Notes: generated by a model from the sequence alone, not told the origin. Counted from the first letter of the stretch, positions 31,174-44,296 are shown. The stretch: DNA of 64,000 nucleotides from Coenobita brevimanus (GCA_032717465.1 CM064748.1:9267621-9331620); one strand, 5' to 3'. Numbers and translations: made by a program.

Positions 31174-32686
31174 ATGACAGGAATATTTTTGCCACCCCCC
31201 ACGTTAATACCAGATGACACACAATTTGCCACAATAACAGACTCACAATTAAGAGAGCCCCAAGGCAACACACCAGATAACACACAAATTGCCACAACAT
31301 CAGACTCACAATTAAGAGAGCCTCAAGGCAGCCCACCCCTTGTACAAACCTCACCACACACTAAATATCGAGAAACAAATACGGCAGTTTCAGATGATGA
31401 GTGGGAAACCACCTCTGACGTAGGAAGTGCGGACTTTGCCGCTGCCTTGCACACGTATGCCAATACACTTAACAGGGTTCACCGGTCCGGTCGTACATAT
31501 TCCACCATTCCCTCACACAACGATAAACACGTCCAAGTTGAATTAACAGGGCAAACAGTAAAAACGGATCAAGAAACAAATACCGCGGATCTAACAACCA
31601 CACCTCACGTGTTTGTGTATCACGAGGATAAAACTGCCCAAAAATTCTCTGGCACAGACAAAGATCGCATTAATGTCATTTCATTAGTCAGTCAGTGCGA
31701 ACATATGTTCATCAAGCACCACATACTAGATGAACAAGAGAAAATTGCTATTTTTTCATCTTGCGTAAGCCAGGAAAGATGTCCAGCAAGCAATTTATTG
31801 CGCTCAGATAAGCTCCATCGTGCTAAGACATATGATGAATTTAAAACTGAATTTCTGAAGAAATTTTCTGGAGGTATGAACTTCTTGCCAGGTATAATTC
31901 CAGAATTACATAAAATTGTAGATCTTGTAAGGGAGCACACTACAAACCATGTGCTCAGTGAAATAACTGCTTGTCTCCACAATCAAGAGAACTTTATTAG
32001 CTACATTGGAGAATTCTAATTGGATAACAGATGATGGAAAGATGTCCCCAGACCTCATCGTGGACATCATTGGTTATGTAGCTGCCTTGTGTAAATTACC
32101 TGATAGGACCCTTAAGATCGCCAAGACGATCGCGTACACCCCAGGAATGTGCTTGCTAGACTTAATGAACGAGGTAGAGATGCAGTGCAGTAAAGCAGGT
32201 GTGGTCGACACACATGCACATTCTGGTAGAATCAGGGTACCTGAGACAGTATCAGCTGTGAAAACATCTACACCGACCCCAAACAGAGAACAAAATCGAT
32301 CGCGACCAGAAATCAGGCAGGCCAAACAAACAAAAACGCCTAGACCTCGTTCCCAGACGCCTTCCTACAGGCAGTTTCATAAGTTTTCGCGCAGCCCGAG
32401 CAGGTCTCGCGCCATAAACAACACTTCTTATGGGAAATCACCTCGTAGGTCACAGTCAAGGGATAGGTCCAATCTATGTCATTATTGTGCAAAACCAGGA
32501 CACACAAGGTATGAATGCTTTATCAAGGCAAAAGAGGACAAACAAAAGACACAAGGATTTGGTCCTTACTGTAGGCATCATAGATACCAAGGGCACTGGA
32601 CTAGTGATTGCAAAACAGTAGAAAAAATTGTGTCTATGTTCAAATCGGGGGAAGACCAAGTCATGCCAAAAAACGAACAAACGTAA
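31174..32686 (+). pseudogene. gag of the errantivirus-like element, frameshifted
   Basis: From the ATG at 31174 the frame runs to 32019, where a one-base change gives a stop after NFISYIGEF. The product continues in the next phase from NWITDDGKMS to 32686. The C-terminal part has an Arg/Ser-rich stretch and zinc knuckles (CHYCAKPGHTRYEC and CRHHRYQGHWTSDC). Gag forms the particle and binds RNA. The overlap of 32608-32686 with pol suggests a -1 frameshift for pol expression. Confidence 0.85.
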
Positions 32687-35600
32687 AGAAGAACAAGGCT
32701 AAACTTCATATAGGAGGCATGTTGGGAAATGAGTGTATCTTGATACCAGCTGTATGTGAGGATCAAAACGTTTCCTTATTTTTAGATACAGGCTCTCCAG
32801 TGAACTTAATAACACATGAAGAACTAAATAGAATTCTTAAAAATAAAAAGAAAGTAACTTTTCTGGATGAAGCTGATTTAGATTTATACACAGTAGATGG
32901 ACAAGAGATTACAGTGAAAGGTATGATAAGATTAAATCTTAGTTTCACAGAAACTACAAGACCATTCTCTGCATTTTTCTATATCGTTGAAAACTTAGCA
33001 ATTAAAGCTCATATGTTACTGGGCTTAAGATCCATGAGAGCTGAGAACATAACTATACTCCCACAAATGAATGGAATAGGCTTTGATAATGAATTCATAG
33101 AGGAAATAACTTCAGAGCCCATACCGATTGGTAGAAGAGAGCCAAAAAGAAATGGTAATATTAAAGGCTTAAACAAACATACACAAACAGATGAGTGTAT
33201 AGATCCACTCCCACCACCAACCCCATCCTCCAGAATTAGTAACCCAGATAACAGTACTGATTTATCAATTTTTCCAGCCCATCTCACTAATGATTTAGTT
33301 ATACCACCTAATTCATACATGAAGGTTACCATGAAGAGCAAATTACGGAATAGTACTGTTCTTGTCTTAGAAGAATTATGTAAAGTAAAGGGATTGTCAG
33401 TAGAAAACGCATTATGTCATACGAACGAAGAAGGGCAAACTCAGATATTCATAATTAATCACATGAATGGGGAAGTTCAGTTGAAAAAGGGAACTTGCAT
33501 AGTTAATATTGAAAAATGTCCCGCCCCTGTGAAGGAAATAGTTATAGCTGGAGTAACAAGTGAGATAAAATCTACGGATAGAGAAAGAATAAAAGAGAAT
33601 TTAATTCACTCAGGTGAATTTGATGAAGAAAATTATTTGTTAACCCTGCTGGAAACACACAGGGACACCGTAGCATTGCCCGGAGAACAATTAGGGTGTA
33701 CTAACTTCATTAATCACATGATTAATGTGCACCCAGAAACACCACCAATTTTCGTACCAGCTTACCGCATACCACACTCCCAACGTACACTTGCAAATCA
33801 GTATGTCGATGAAATGTTAAAACTTGGAATTATTGAGCCTTCAGTCTCCCCGTGGAATGCCCCCCTATTCTTCGTGCCCAAACGAAATGGAGAAATGCGT
33901 GCGGTAGTAGATTACCGTAAACTAAATAATCACACAATCCCAGACAGATTTCCCATGCCATTGCTAAGCGATGTTCTACAGAATATTGGTCCTGAGAATA
34001 ATATATTCTCGACCATCGATCTCCTAAACGGCTACTATCAGATTCCGGTATCTAAGGAGTCACGTAAATACACTGCCTTTTCAACAAACAGAGGCCATTA
34101 TCAATATACAAGAATGCCAATGGGACTGAGGACAGCCCCAGGCACATTCCAGCGTCTTATGAATTACGTATTGTCCGGAATTTTAGGACAAGGAATATTT
34201 GTTTATCTTGACGATATTATAATCGCAACGAAGAATATTAAGGATCATCTCAGGAAATTAGACTTACTCTTACAAAAGCTTAGTGATGCTGGATTAAAAA
34301 TTAAACTTTCTAAATGCAAATTTTGCTTTAAGGAAATAAATTTCTTAGGCCACAAATTAAGTTCTGATGGTATTCACACCACTGATGACAAAATACAGGC
34401 AGAGAGATTTTCCTGAACCCACTACGACTGACGAAGTTAGACAATTTTTAGGTCTAGCTGGGTACTATAGGTCATTCGTACCACAGTTCTCTCATATAGC
34501 CTTTCCTCTATTCCAACTACTCAAAAAAGATGCTGTATTCCAATGGGAAGAAGAAAAAAAAAGGGCATTTAACAATCTAAAAATTAAACTAACAAATGCA
34601 CCTTGTTTAGCATATCCGGATTACACAAAATCATTTCTTATTTGTACAGACGCATCAGTTAAAGGATTAGGGGCTGTACTGATGCAGGAAGATAAAAGAG
34701 GAAAGAATCAACCAATTGCATTTGCCAGCAGACAAACAAGAGGTGCGGAGAAAAATTATTGCACTACAGACTTAGAGGCACTTGCAGTGGTTTTTGCATT
34801 ACAAAAGTTTCGAGATTTGGTATATGGTTACGAAATCCACTTATTCACCGACCATAAACCACTGGTGGGTATGTTTAAAGAAAAACTCCTTTCTGGGAGG
34901 AGAGCAAGATGGAAATGTACAGTTGAAAACTACAATGTACATATTCATTATATACAAGGTAAAATGAATATAGTAGCTGACGCATTATCTAGGAACCCGA
35001 ACACAATTCAGGTCGCGGCGTTAGATCTCAAAGGAAATATCCCAAACCACGAGGATATCGCAAAGGCACAAAGGCTTGACCCAATATGGTCTAAAGTAAT
35101 ATACAAGTTAGAAAGTGGAGATGACATACAATTACCCAAACTGCATGTCCCACTTGAACAATTCACAATGGTCAATAATACATTATACAAAATTAACTCT
35201 AAACAACCAAAACGCCAAAGAAATACTAACCAGTTGGTAGTACCTAATGACATGATACCCCAAGTATTACGATTGATACACGACAGCCCACATGCAGGAC
35301 ATCCTGGAAAGGATAAGACATTCAACCAAGCCCAGCTATTATATTACTGGCCTTCATTACGAAAAGATATAAACAATCATATAGACAGATGCGAATCATG
35401 TGCGAAACACAAAGGATACCCAATCACACCTGCACCGATGGGTAATTACCCTGTACCACATCAACCATGGGACGTTGTCGCTGTTGATTTACTCAAGATG
35501 CCATTATCATACAATAATAACCTATACTTATTCGTTGCAACGAATCATTTTTCCCGTTATGTCATTTTAGCTCCAATTAAAGATAAGACAGCAGAGACAG

Positions 35601-36486
35601 TAACAAAGGCAATAACAGATAATGTAATATGTCGCTTTACTACCCCAAAGGTATTAATAAGTGATAATGGAGGAGAATTTAATTCTGAGATCTTACAAGA
35701 AATATGTAAACAATACAACATCAAAAAGGTTAACGTTTTGGCCTATCACCCAGCATCGAATGGGTTGGTAGAGAGACAAAATAAAAGGTATTAGATGTGC
35801 TACGACACATTCTCAGTGAAAATTATGCAAGCTGGGATGATTGGATTCCCAGAGTAGAGGCCTCAATTAATGGGTCTATAAATAAATCCATCGGTGACAC
35901 ACCACATTTCATTATATATGGCACAGATAAAAAATTACCATATGAGCTCCTAGAAGGTGACAGCATGCCTATATACAATTACGATGATTACTCTAAACTC
36001 CGTTTACGTGAATTCCAGGACATTCACAAAAGAGTCAAAAAACAATTAACGATGTCCAAGGAAGAAATGACGGAGGCATTTAACAAGAAGGCAAAAGATT
36101 CACCTATCACCTTACGAGACATTGTTTACGGTGTCATTCATACGAGAAACAATAAATTATCCCCAAAATTTGAGGGCCCATACAGACTAATTAACATAAA
36201 AGCAAACAAAATTTTAATTAAGTCACTTTCAAGTGGCGAGGAGAAACAAGTTCATATTGACCATTTAAAACGAGTTTCAAGGGAATTATCACATAATTAT
36301 TCAGCCTCGGATACAACCGAACAGGTGAACGTACCTCAAGAAACCAAGCAAGAACACAACAATGATTACAAAAAGAAATTAAGGTCATATACCAAACAAT
36401 CAAACATAGGTGCAACTGTTCCAATCAAATCTACAGTACATCATTTACGAGAATTAAATATCGATTTAAACTCCTTCTATAAATGA
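32608..36486 (+). pseudogene. pol of the errantivirus-like element (PR-RT-RNaseH-INT), two frameshifts
   Basis: In order: protease (FLDTGSPVNLI near 32791), reverse transcriptase with FSTIDLLNGYYQ and the catalytic FVYLDDIIIAT, RNase H with CTDASVKGLGAVL and FTDHKPLVGMF, integrase HHCC (HDSPHAGHPGKDKTF, CESCAKHKG) and DDE core. The frame is broken near 34396 (between DKIQ and DFPEP) and near 35785, after ERQNKR. Both sites are one-base shifts next to A-runs. The C-terminal part to 36486 carries the chromatin-facing integrase tail (FEGPYRLINIK). Confidence 0.88.
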
Positions 36487-36574
36487 AATAACAATCACCG
36501 TAACGCACATCATCACTATCATCGACCACAGCATTATAGGAAATTAATAGATTTTTTTTTTTTTTTTGTAGGTT

Positions 36575-38310
36575 ATGATGAAGGGACTTATGCTATGGAT
36601 TCTCCTCTACATAGCAAGAGGATATGCGCACTTAGACCCCAAACATATAGTACGACAAGGATGCCTCATAGCTCCAACGGCCACGACTACAATCGTTAAG
36701 GACGTCATGAGTACTGAAATAAGTCTAGATTACTTGTATGACTTACCTACTTATCTAGACAGACTTGCGACGCCGATGCAAACTCTGGACTTCATGATAG
36801 GAAATAATGTTTCACAAGCACATAACACCAAGGATGTGAATGAAATGGTAAAGTTAACGAAATGGAAACTAGAACAGGCGAAGTCAACTATGCTCATCAT
36901 GATCCAAGATCTCCCATCTTATGGAACGGAGGAACTGAGCGACAGGAACAACATCACCCGTACTCGCCAAAAGCGCGGTTTGTTCGACCTGGGCGGCGCA
37001 GTTCTTGGGAACATCTTTGGATTGGCTACAGAGGATGACCTTAAAGAAATAAACAACAAATTTAATAAGATAGCTCAGGTACTAACATACCAAGATAAAT
37101 TCATCACAGGACAGAACTCAGCAATGAAGACAATTGTGAAAAATCTGAAACAAGCAGAAAACATAGCTCTCGAGAGTGTAGATAAAATAAATGAATTGGA
37201 GGGAAACGTTACCCTTTTCCAGCACTTCTCCATCATCACAGAACATATTGACACGATTCTACTACAATTAGAGAACGCTAGAGATCGTTTCAGGGCGCTT
37301 ATGCAAGGAATTTCGAATGCTGGTGATGGCAAGATCACAATTGACTTACTCCCAGTTCATGAGCTACGTCAGATAGTTAGTCAAGGCATACATAAACATA
37401 AATTGAAGCCGTTGTTCCGCAGTAAGGAATTTATGCAATATTACCCGTATTTAGAAGCAACACTAACACCAACATCAGTGGTACGAGTAGTTCATGTACC
37501 ATTCATCACTGAAGACCTGTTCACAGTATACCAAATACACCCCTTCCCCTATAAAAATAACAACACTTTGGTCATCATCAACATCAACACAGACACCGAA
37601 CTCATCATGGTCTCCAAGAGACGGGACACTGTCACTTTCGCAAGTGAGTCAACGATTGAACGAAAGTGCCACACATCCTTACATGCTGTTCATCTTTGTC
37701 CTGCGTACATTTTCACGTTTCAGCCTACTGATACAGTCCCTTGTGAAATGGCTATCATCAGAAATGACAATATTCATCATCATTGCAACTTCACTTTTGC
37801 TCCAGATAAACTTGTACACCATCAACGCATTGGACACTCACAGTTTTTTTATTTCCCTCATAACACATCAGTTTACATAGTCTGTCCAGATATACCACCA
37901 TCTCATACATCAGCATCAGGATTATACATAGCACCAGACTACTGTGCGGTATTTACACCAGCCATGTCTACTTTATCCACCATCAATCACTACGCCATTC
38001 TCATACACACAAACATTTCCACCCACTGCCTGATATGAACTTAAACATGAGCACAAGTATTAAGCTGACTTCACCTAAGTTTGAAACTATGCAGCTGATC
38101 AATGAAACAATGAAGCCATGGGAAGATTTGAGTTTGAGTATGTTCAACCCATATTATGTGTATAGGCCAGCACCTACTGTCTTTATAATCGTCTGCATTG
38201 TAGTTGCAGTACTGCTGTTCGCAATGCACAGAATGCATGCAAGAATTGCTAATTTGGAGTCATTATTTAGTGGGGGGAGAGTTAACATCAAAGTTAACCA
38301 CCCTGAATGA
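36575..38310 (+). pseudogene. env of the errantivirus-like element (baculovirus F-like), interrupted
   Basis: The first frame (36575-38038) starts with a hydrophobic signal-like segment. It has a furin-type site RQKR directly followed by GLFDLGGAVLGNIFGLA, a fusion-peptide-like stretch, then a heptad-rich region. This layout is that of insect errantivirus envelope proteins, which are related to baculovirus F (established). A stop at 38036-38038 precedes the membrane anchor. The anchor (VFIIVCIVVAVLLFAM) is in an overlapping frame from 38035 to 38310, so the copy is broken. Confidence 0.85.
38271..38280 (+). other. Candidate polypurine tract
   Basis: TGGGGGGAGA followed by GTTAACA resembles a gypsy-type polypurine tract and LTR start (AGTTAAC). 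It lies within the last codons of env, 474 bp before the 634 bp right repeat. Confidence 0.5.
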
Positions 38311-38753
38311 AGTGTATATATTTTGTATATAGTATTAATTATATATAAAAAAAAAAAATACAAACAAGAATGACCCATATATGGCAGACCAGTACCATTA
38401 TCTTTAAATGAAATATTAATAACTCTTACCATTATCTTAATTTTAAACTATTTTTTATTCTTGCATGTATGCATTTCACTATAATAACCCAAGTACATAC
38501 TGTATTACAGTTAAATAATTTACTTTAATGCATTTATTCAAATATGTATACAACTTGTTTAAAATGTAATATTACTGAATAATCACTATTTACTATGAAT
38601 ATTATATGTATACAATACAATTATGTTACTTTTACAATATTATGTATTTCACTTAATTAGCTTATAAGTTCATTATAATGTATATATAATGTTTATTAAT
38701 ATGTTAGGACTATTAACTGTCGATGGTACGCCATTTTCGCGCGGCCGAGCAGA
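38311..38753 (+). other. AT-rich 3' region of the errantivirus-like element
   Basis: No gene is seen. It is very AT-rich and has no counterpart at the left end. It is either 3' UTR or the U3 start of a longer LTR. Confidence 0.5.
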
Positions 38754-39387
38754 TATCAGGACTCCATATCATAGTTACAAATCATAATAGATAGATAGAT
38801 AAATAGATAGATAGACAGCCCTATGCGAGCCTGGGAAAAGGAAATGAGCTTGCAAATTACACTGAGGAAAGCTGACGACAGTGGCCAGTAAGGAGATGAT
38901 GCAGTTAGTTGTCAGCAGTCCAACCTTGAACAAAGCCCTAGTGACCATACACACACATACACACATACTCACACACAGGCTTCTTAAACTTTCCATCCAC
39001 AAGGAACACACGTGATACGTCTCCTGTTTCACTAGAATTAAGGAAAGAGAGCTCAGAAGGAGACAAGCCATACAAGAGGCAGGTCGCAGGGAGAAGGGCT
39101 TGGCAACTTTGAGAGAGAGACAGAGAGAGCGAGACAGAGAGATAGCTAGCGGGACTGGACTCTATACTCCGCTCTGTGTGAGAGACTTGTTAATATTTCC
39201 AAGACAAATAAAAATAGTCCCATACTATTCTTTACCTCTCCTGTCACTACATGACAAATGGGAAAGAAGATTATCTACTACAAGCTACTCCAAGATATAA
39301 AAACCGCTCGTCCACAAGTCTAATATGTATATAACTCAACCATAAAGGACCCACAAAGTATTTTATGACATTTTCATTTTATGACAT
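38754..39387 (+). repeat. Right LTR (634 bp) of the errantivirus-like element
   Basis: A direct repeat of 29685-30318 with the same length and few differences. Host X sequence follows within a few bases. Confidence 0.9.
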
Positions 39388-39658
39388 GAATACACCGGAG
39401 CTCGCAGTTCGATGGCTGCTGCTGCTGATGATGATGATGATTATTATTATTATTATTATTATTAATCTTGATGATGATGATGATGATGAATGAATGAATC
39501 GATGGATGAATAGATAGATGGTGGTGGTGGTTTTTGATTTTATAGGAACTAGTTGTTGCAATACTACTCCTAATGACGAGAGAAATGAATGAATAGTATT
39601 TTCTTAATTATTCCTCTTATTTGGGGGTGTTAAATCCACCATGGTCGTCACCACACGG

Positions 39659-39715
<57 letters not shown>
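39388..39715 (+). promoter_or_regulatory. X3: 5' UTR end, residual frame and spacer to the (TA)n
   Basis: Continues X from ACCGGAGCTCGCAGTTCG. The ATG at 39412 opens GCT4 GAT5 TAT7 TAA, a frame made only of simple repeats. Downstream, ATGGTGGTGG and the CACCATGGTCGTCACC segment match the other X copies. The stretch ends in (TA)n at 39660-39715, into which gypsy copy 2 inserted. Confidence 0.7.
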
Positions 39716-39719
<4 letters not shown>

Positions 39720-40497
39720 ACGGAACAGAGAAAGATAACGTACACTTTAAGTGAGAATGCTAAAAATCATTACTGTCCCGTAAAGTTCCAGGTTCAAAAC
39801 AAAAGAGTTAGGTAAAATTACAAGTTAAAGTTTAATGCTCAAACTAACAACAAAACATTCAGGACTCATAAGGATAATGTAATGGCAAATAAACAGGTTA
39901 AATATATGGTTAACTGCAATAGCCTCATTAACACGAAATTAGCAAGAGTAAATTTATCTAAGTCAGCCCTGATAAAATGAGATACCAGATAATACTCAGT
40001 GAATGCCAGATAAATAATTACAGATACAAACTATTATCAAAAATAACTGACACAACCCAACATTAATCAAAACCTCACTAGGCCTAAGAATTAACCTTAT
40101 GCTACACAGTACAAGAAAAAATGCAACAACAGTTATTCTCAAATTACACACAGCTGCTAGATGTTTGGAGATTTCTTGAGCACTCACAATAATAATAATT
40201 GTACAGGGGAGGACAGAGATGTGAACAAAATGAGGAGCAGATCTAAGTGGCAATGATGCAGAGACTGAGCTCATTATATAGGGGCTGGCAGAGCCTGATA
40301 CAACTTGTAAGAGGACGCGCAAATGAAAGCCATGGGGACATAGAGTTCACAATCCCGCTCTGGACAACAGAGAGAACGACTTACTCTACTATAACGGTAG
40401 AAGGGGGGGACTGAGGCAGAACACGCTCGTGATCAAACATGCAGCAACCGTGCGTTAAAATTACACAAAGGATGATGAAATCATAGGCTATGTAACA
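39716..40497 (-). repeat. 3' LTR of gypsy-like copy 2
   Basis: Begins with TGTTACGGAACAGAG and ends with CTATGTAACA as read on the plus strand. It is nearly identical to 44321-45102. Confidence 0.95.
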
Positions 40498-43400
40498 CCT
40501 CCCCACAAAGAAAAAGAAATTTACAAAGGAAATTTCTTATTACTCTAAAACAATCTGTATATGGCATTACAGACCATGCAAAGGTCCCTCCTAATTTCAC
40601 AAAACATGAGATCTCCCTAGCACGTTCAGTCATAGGTACTTGCCAGTATCCCTTTAACAAATCAAACTTACTTATGTACCTAGCCTTTCCGATCTTGTCT
40701 ATGCAATCTTCCACATGAGGGAGAGGGTAAGTGTCTGTTTTGGTTATCTGATTAACACGTCTGTAGTCGATGCAAAGCCGCTGTGACCCACCTGGCTTAG
40801 GGACTAGAGTGACAGGAGAACTCCACTCGCTCTGACAGGGCTCAATCATCTTGTGGTCCAACAGGTAGCCAAGCTCCTTCTGGATGAGAGGAACTTTCAC
40901 TGGGTTCACACGGTAAGGAGGCAATTTAATTGGCTTTGCGTCTCCAACATCGACATCATGCATCAACACAGTGGTTCTTCCTGGAGTAGCACGGAACACT
41001 TGCGGGTACTCCTGCAGTAATGCCGAAAACTCCTGCCTTTCCTTGGGTGGTAGATGAGAAAGCTTAGTCTGGAGATCATTCATGATATCAGGATTCTTCC
41101 CCAAACTATCACTCAGGCTCATACTGCATGGGAGAGCTTCACTTGCAGACTCGGGTGGAACAGCTACAGTGCAGACTGGATTATTTTCGTCCCGCCTGTG
41201 ATATAACTTTAGCATGTTGATGTGACATAGTTGCTTGCTCTTTCTACGATCTGGTGTGGCGATGACATAGTTGACATCACTGAGTTTCTTCTCCACGAAA
41301 TAAGGACCACTAAACTTGGCTTGAAGAGGTTGCCCATGAACTGGTAGCAGAATCAAAACCTGATCTCCTGGCTGAAAGTGGCGTAACCTGGACTTCTTAT
41401 CATACCAAGTCTTCATCTTCTCCTGAGCAGCTCCTAAATTCTCTCTCGCCAGCTGTAAAGCAGTGGACAGCCGTTCTTTGAACTTCATCACATACTCCAG
41501 CAGGTTGACGTCATCTTCCTCCGACAGCCAGCATTCCTTGAGTAACTTAAGGGGTCCTCTTAATTCATGACCAAACAGTAGTTCAAAAGGTGAGAAGCCC
41601 AGTGATTCATTTGGAGATTCTCTTGCGGCAAATACAACGAATGGAAGACCTTTATCCCAGTCTTTCTGATGTTCCAAACAGTATTTCTTGAGCATCGATT
41701 TGAGTGTTTGATGATATCTCTCCAATGCTCCTTGGGTCTGGGGATGGTAAGCTGAAGACGTGATCTGGGTGATGCCCAACTCTTTCAGAGACTGTTTGAA
41801 AACGTTTGACATGAAATTACTTCCCCGATCTGACTGTACCTCCTTAGGCAGACCAAACTTTGTGAAGAACCCTAGCATTTCCTTAACCACGTTCTTTGCT
41901 GAGATGTTTCTAAGTGGAATGGCTTCAGGATAACGAGTAGCCATATCAATCATGGTCAACACATAAGAAAATCCTGAAGAAGTCTTAGGAAGAGGGCCCA
42001 CAATATCCACCAACACACGGGTGAAAGGCTCCTCAAAAGGAGGAATGGGAACTAGAGGTGCAACCTTTTCGGTCTGATTACACTTCCCCACAACTTGACA
42101 GGTGTGACAAGACTTACAATACCAGGAAACATCCCTGAAGATACCTGGCCAGTAGAAGTGTTTCAAAATGCGTGCCACAGTCTTCCTCACTCCAAGGTGT
42201 CCTGCCAAACTGGAATCATGAGCCACTCTAATGATATCCTGCCTACAAACACGAGGGATGACAACTTGATGTACAACCTCCCATTCACAGTCGGCTGATG
42301 CTGTTGGGGGTCTCCACTTCCTCATAAGTACTCCTGACTTTACATAATAACAAGTAGAAGCACCGGCTGACTCTTCTTCACTGTAAGCAGAGTTAGCTAG
42401 ACCTTTCAACTCAGGGTCAGCAACCTGCAACTCAACCAACTCTTGACGAGACAAATTATCAACACTACGGGGTACTGCCTCATCTGGTGAGTGGTCCAAA
42501 TTAACAAGAAAAGTGTCAGCTAGGATAACATCATCATCATCATTATCCTCTAAATCACCAGTAACTTTAGACTTAGCCCTAGTGACAGCACATGCAGGGA
42601 ACACATCAGGGACATCACAATCCCGGGACGCAGCCACTGGCTCACTAGACAACTGAGGAGCTGGACACACTTGACTTCCACCAATATCATTTCCAAGTAA
42701 GAAAGTTACACCTGACATTGGGAGTGTCTCAACCAACCCAACCATAACGGAACCATTAACAAAACCAGACTCTAAATTCACTCTGCACAGAGGGACAGAG
42801 AAGTAATTATTCCCTACACCTTGTAAGATTACAGTTTCATCAGAGGAATTAACATTAGAGCCTAGAACACTGGTCAGCATAAGGGATTGGCAAGCACCTG
42901 TATCACGATATATTTTAACTGATTTCCTGTCATTATTGTCCAGAGGACTGACAAAACCATCAGACAGGAAATTAGCACATGAACTCTTGAGAGTGTCACC
43001 CACGTTACTGCTCAAAAGAGGAGCTCCATCATGAGAATTTAAGTTACCCCTCAAAGCAGGTTCAGTTAACTCAGTTAAAGAATTCTGGGAACTCTCAAGA
43101 GTGGACACTAGACCAATTGACTGAATATTTAAAGACTCCTTTTTGTTCACATCACGCTGTCTCCTGAAACATCTCTCCGTAGTATGACCAAGCTTACTAC
43201 AATAAGTACATTTACTTTTCTGAAATCTAGAGGTGAAGCTGGTATTTACTTCCTGAGAAACATCATCTTTATTCTCTTTCCTGTTACTTGTACTCTGAGT
43301 AGAGGCAACGTACTTACTCTCAGCTTTCCCTTTTTCTCTAGAATATCTCTTGTGAGTGAGAACATACTCATCAGCTAAAACTGCAGCATCAGACAAATTA

Positions 43401-44239
43401 TCTATTCTTTTCTCATCAAGATATAGGCTTACATCTTTACTAATACACCTTTTGAAATCCTCCAGCAAAATCATCTGCTTAAATTTACCAAAATCAGAAT
43501 CCACATTCTTAGAATTTAACCACTGCTCTAACAAATCTTCTTTGATTTTTGCATACTCAACATGGGATTGCTTATCTTCCTTGTAAGTTGTCCTAAATTT
43601 TACTCTATAGGCTTCAGGAACAAGCTCATAGGCCTTAAGAATCAAGCTTTTAACTACATCATAATTATCAGACTGATCCTGAGGCAAAGATGCATAAGTT
43701 ACTTGAGCTTTACCGGTGAAAACAGTTTGAAGGAGTACTGGCCAATACTCCTTACGCCAATTAAAACCTGTAGCTACCCTCTCAAACAACTGAAAATACT
43801 TTGTTAAATCAGATTCATTAAAAGGAGGGACAAGTTTAACATTTTTAGCCACATCAAAATCATCAGAGCTAGATGATCCAGTTCCACCTTGTTTCATGCG
43901 ATACTCATGGTCTGCCTGAATCCTAGCAATTTCAACTTGTGCCTCAGCCTCCTTAGCTTTTGCCTGAAATTCAGCCTCCTTAGCCTTAGCCTCCTGCAGG
44001 GCTAGCTGTAACTTAGCTAATTCAATCTGCGTTTGCTCATTTGGAGGAGTTACATTAAACAAGCTTTCATTAATCATGGCAACAATCTGATCTTTAGACT
44101 GATGAGAGCGAACAACAAATCCCAATTGTTGAGCAACAATCTTAAGTTCATTCTTTGTTCTGTTTTCTATATCACACACTGTTTGCACATTTGACAAAAA
44201 ATCCCTGGCTTCATCAAGTGTAGAAATAGTAGCCATCAT
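40481..44239 (-). CDS. Gag-PR-INT-partial RT polyprotein, gypsy-like copy 2
   Basis: An uninterrupted minus-strand frame of 1252 residues from the ATG at 44237-44239 (a second ATG follows directly). It has the same domain order as copy 1: coiled-coil-like gag, zinc knuckle CTYCSKLGHTTERC, protease DTGACQ, integrase HHCC and DDE, GPYF (intact here), and RT up to FVKLGGTFAWSVMPY. It then has the same 25-residue non-homologous end reading into the LTR. Relative to copy 1 it has a small coding length change in the KAKEAEF(QA) repeat. Both copies stay open despite lacking the RT active site, so gag, protease and integrase may be under selection or simply young. Confidence 0.92.
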   Translation of the reverse strand: MMATISTLDEARDFLSNVQTVCDIENRTKNELKIVAQQLGFVVRSHQSKDQIVAMINESLFNVTPPNEQTQIELAKLQLALQEAKAKEAEFQAKAKEAEAQVEIARIQADHEYRMKQGGTGSSSSDDFDVAKNVKLVPPFNESDLTKYFQLFERVATGFNWRKEYWPVLLQTVFTGKAQVTYASLPQDQSDNYDVVKSLILKAYELVPEAYRVKFRTTYKEDKQSHVEYAKIKEDLLEQWLNSKNVDSDFGKFKQMILLEDFKRCISKDVSLYLDEKRIDNLSDAAVLADEYVLTHKRYSREKGKAESKYVASTQSTSNRKENKDDVSQEVNTSFTSRFQKSKCTYCSKLGHTTERCFRRQRDVNKKESLNIQSIGLVSTLESSQNSLTELTEPALRGNLNSHDGAPLLSSNVGDTLKSSCANFLSDGFVSPLDNNDRKSVKIYRDTGACQSLMLTSVLGSNVNSSDETVILQGVGNNYFSVPLCRVNLESGFVNGSVMVGLVETLPMSGVTFLLGNDIGGSQVCPAPQLSSEPVAASRDCDVPDVFPACAVTRAKSKVTGDLEDNDDDDVILADTFLVNLDHSPDEAVPRSVDNLSRQELVELQVADPELKGLANSAYSEEESAGASTCYYVKSGVLMRKWRPPTASADCEWEVVHQVVIPRVCRQDIIRVAHDSSLAGHLGVRKTVARILKHFYWPGIFRDVSWYCKSCHTCQVVGKCNQTEKVAPLVPIPPFEEPFTRVLVDIVGPLPKTSSGFSYVLTMIDMATRYPEAIPLRNISAKNVVKEMLGFFTKFGLPKEVQSDRGSNFMSNVFKQSLKELGITQITSSAYHPQTQGALERYHQTLKSMLKKYCLEHQKDWDKGLPFVVFAARESPNESLGFSPFELLFGHELRGPLKLLKECWLSEEDDVNLLEYVMKFKERLSTALQLARENLGAAQEKMKTWYDKKSRLRHFQPGDQVLILLPVHGQPLQAKFSGPYFVEKKLSDVNYVIATPDRRKSKQLCHINMLKLYHRRDENNPVCTVAVPPESASEALPCSMSLSDSLGKNPDIMNDLQTKLSHLPPKERQEFSALLQEYPQVFRATPGRTTVLMHDVDVGDAKPIKLPPYRVNPVKVPLIQKELGYLLDHKMIEPCQSEWSSPVTLVPKPGGSQRLCIDYRRVNQITKTDTYPLPHVEDCIDKIGKARYISKFDLLKGYWQVPMTERAREISCFVKLGGTFAWSVMPYTDCFRVIRNFLCKFLFLCGEVLHSL

Positions 44240-44296
44240 GAATATATCACAGTCACAAAATATCAAACAATATCCTTATGATAATATCCTGAATAT

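Larger units (their letters stand above)
29685..39387 (+). mobile_element. Errantivirus-like LTR retroelement with env
   Basis: A 9.7 kb element with gag, protease, RT, RNase H, integrase and an env gene between direct repeats of 634 bp. The pol order is the usual gypsy order (RT-RNaseH-integrase). At least three frameshifts break gag and pol, so the copy is not functional. No clear target-site duplication was found. A G-rich tract at 38271, resembling a polypurine tract, lies 480 bp before the right repeat, so the true LTR may be longer and the left one truncated. Confidence 0.88.
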
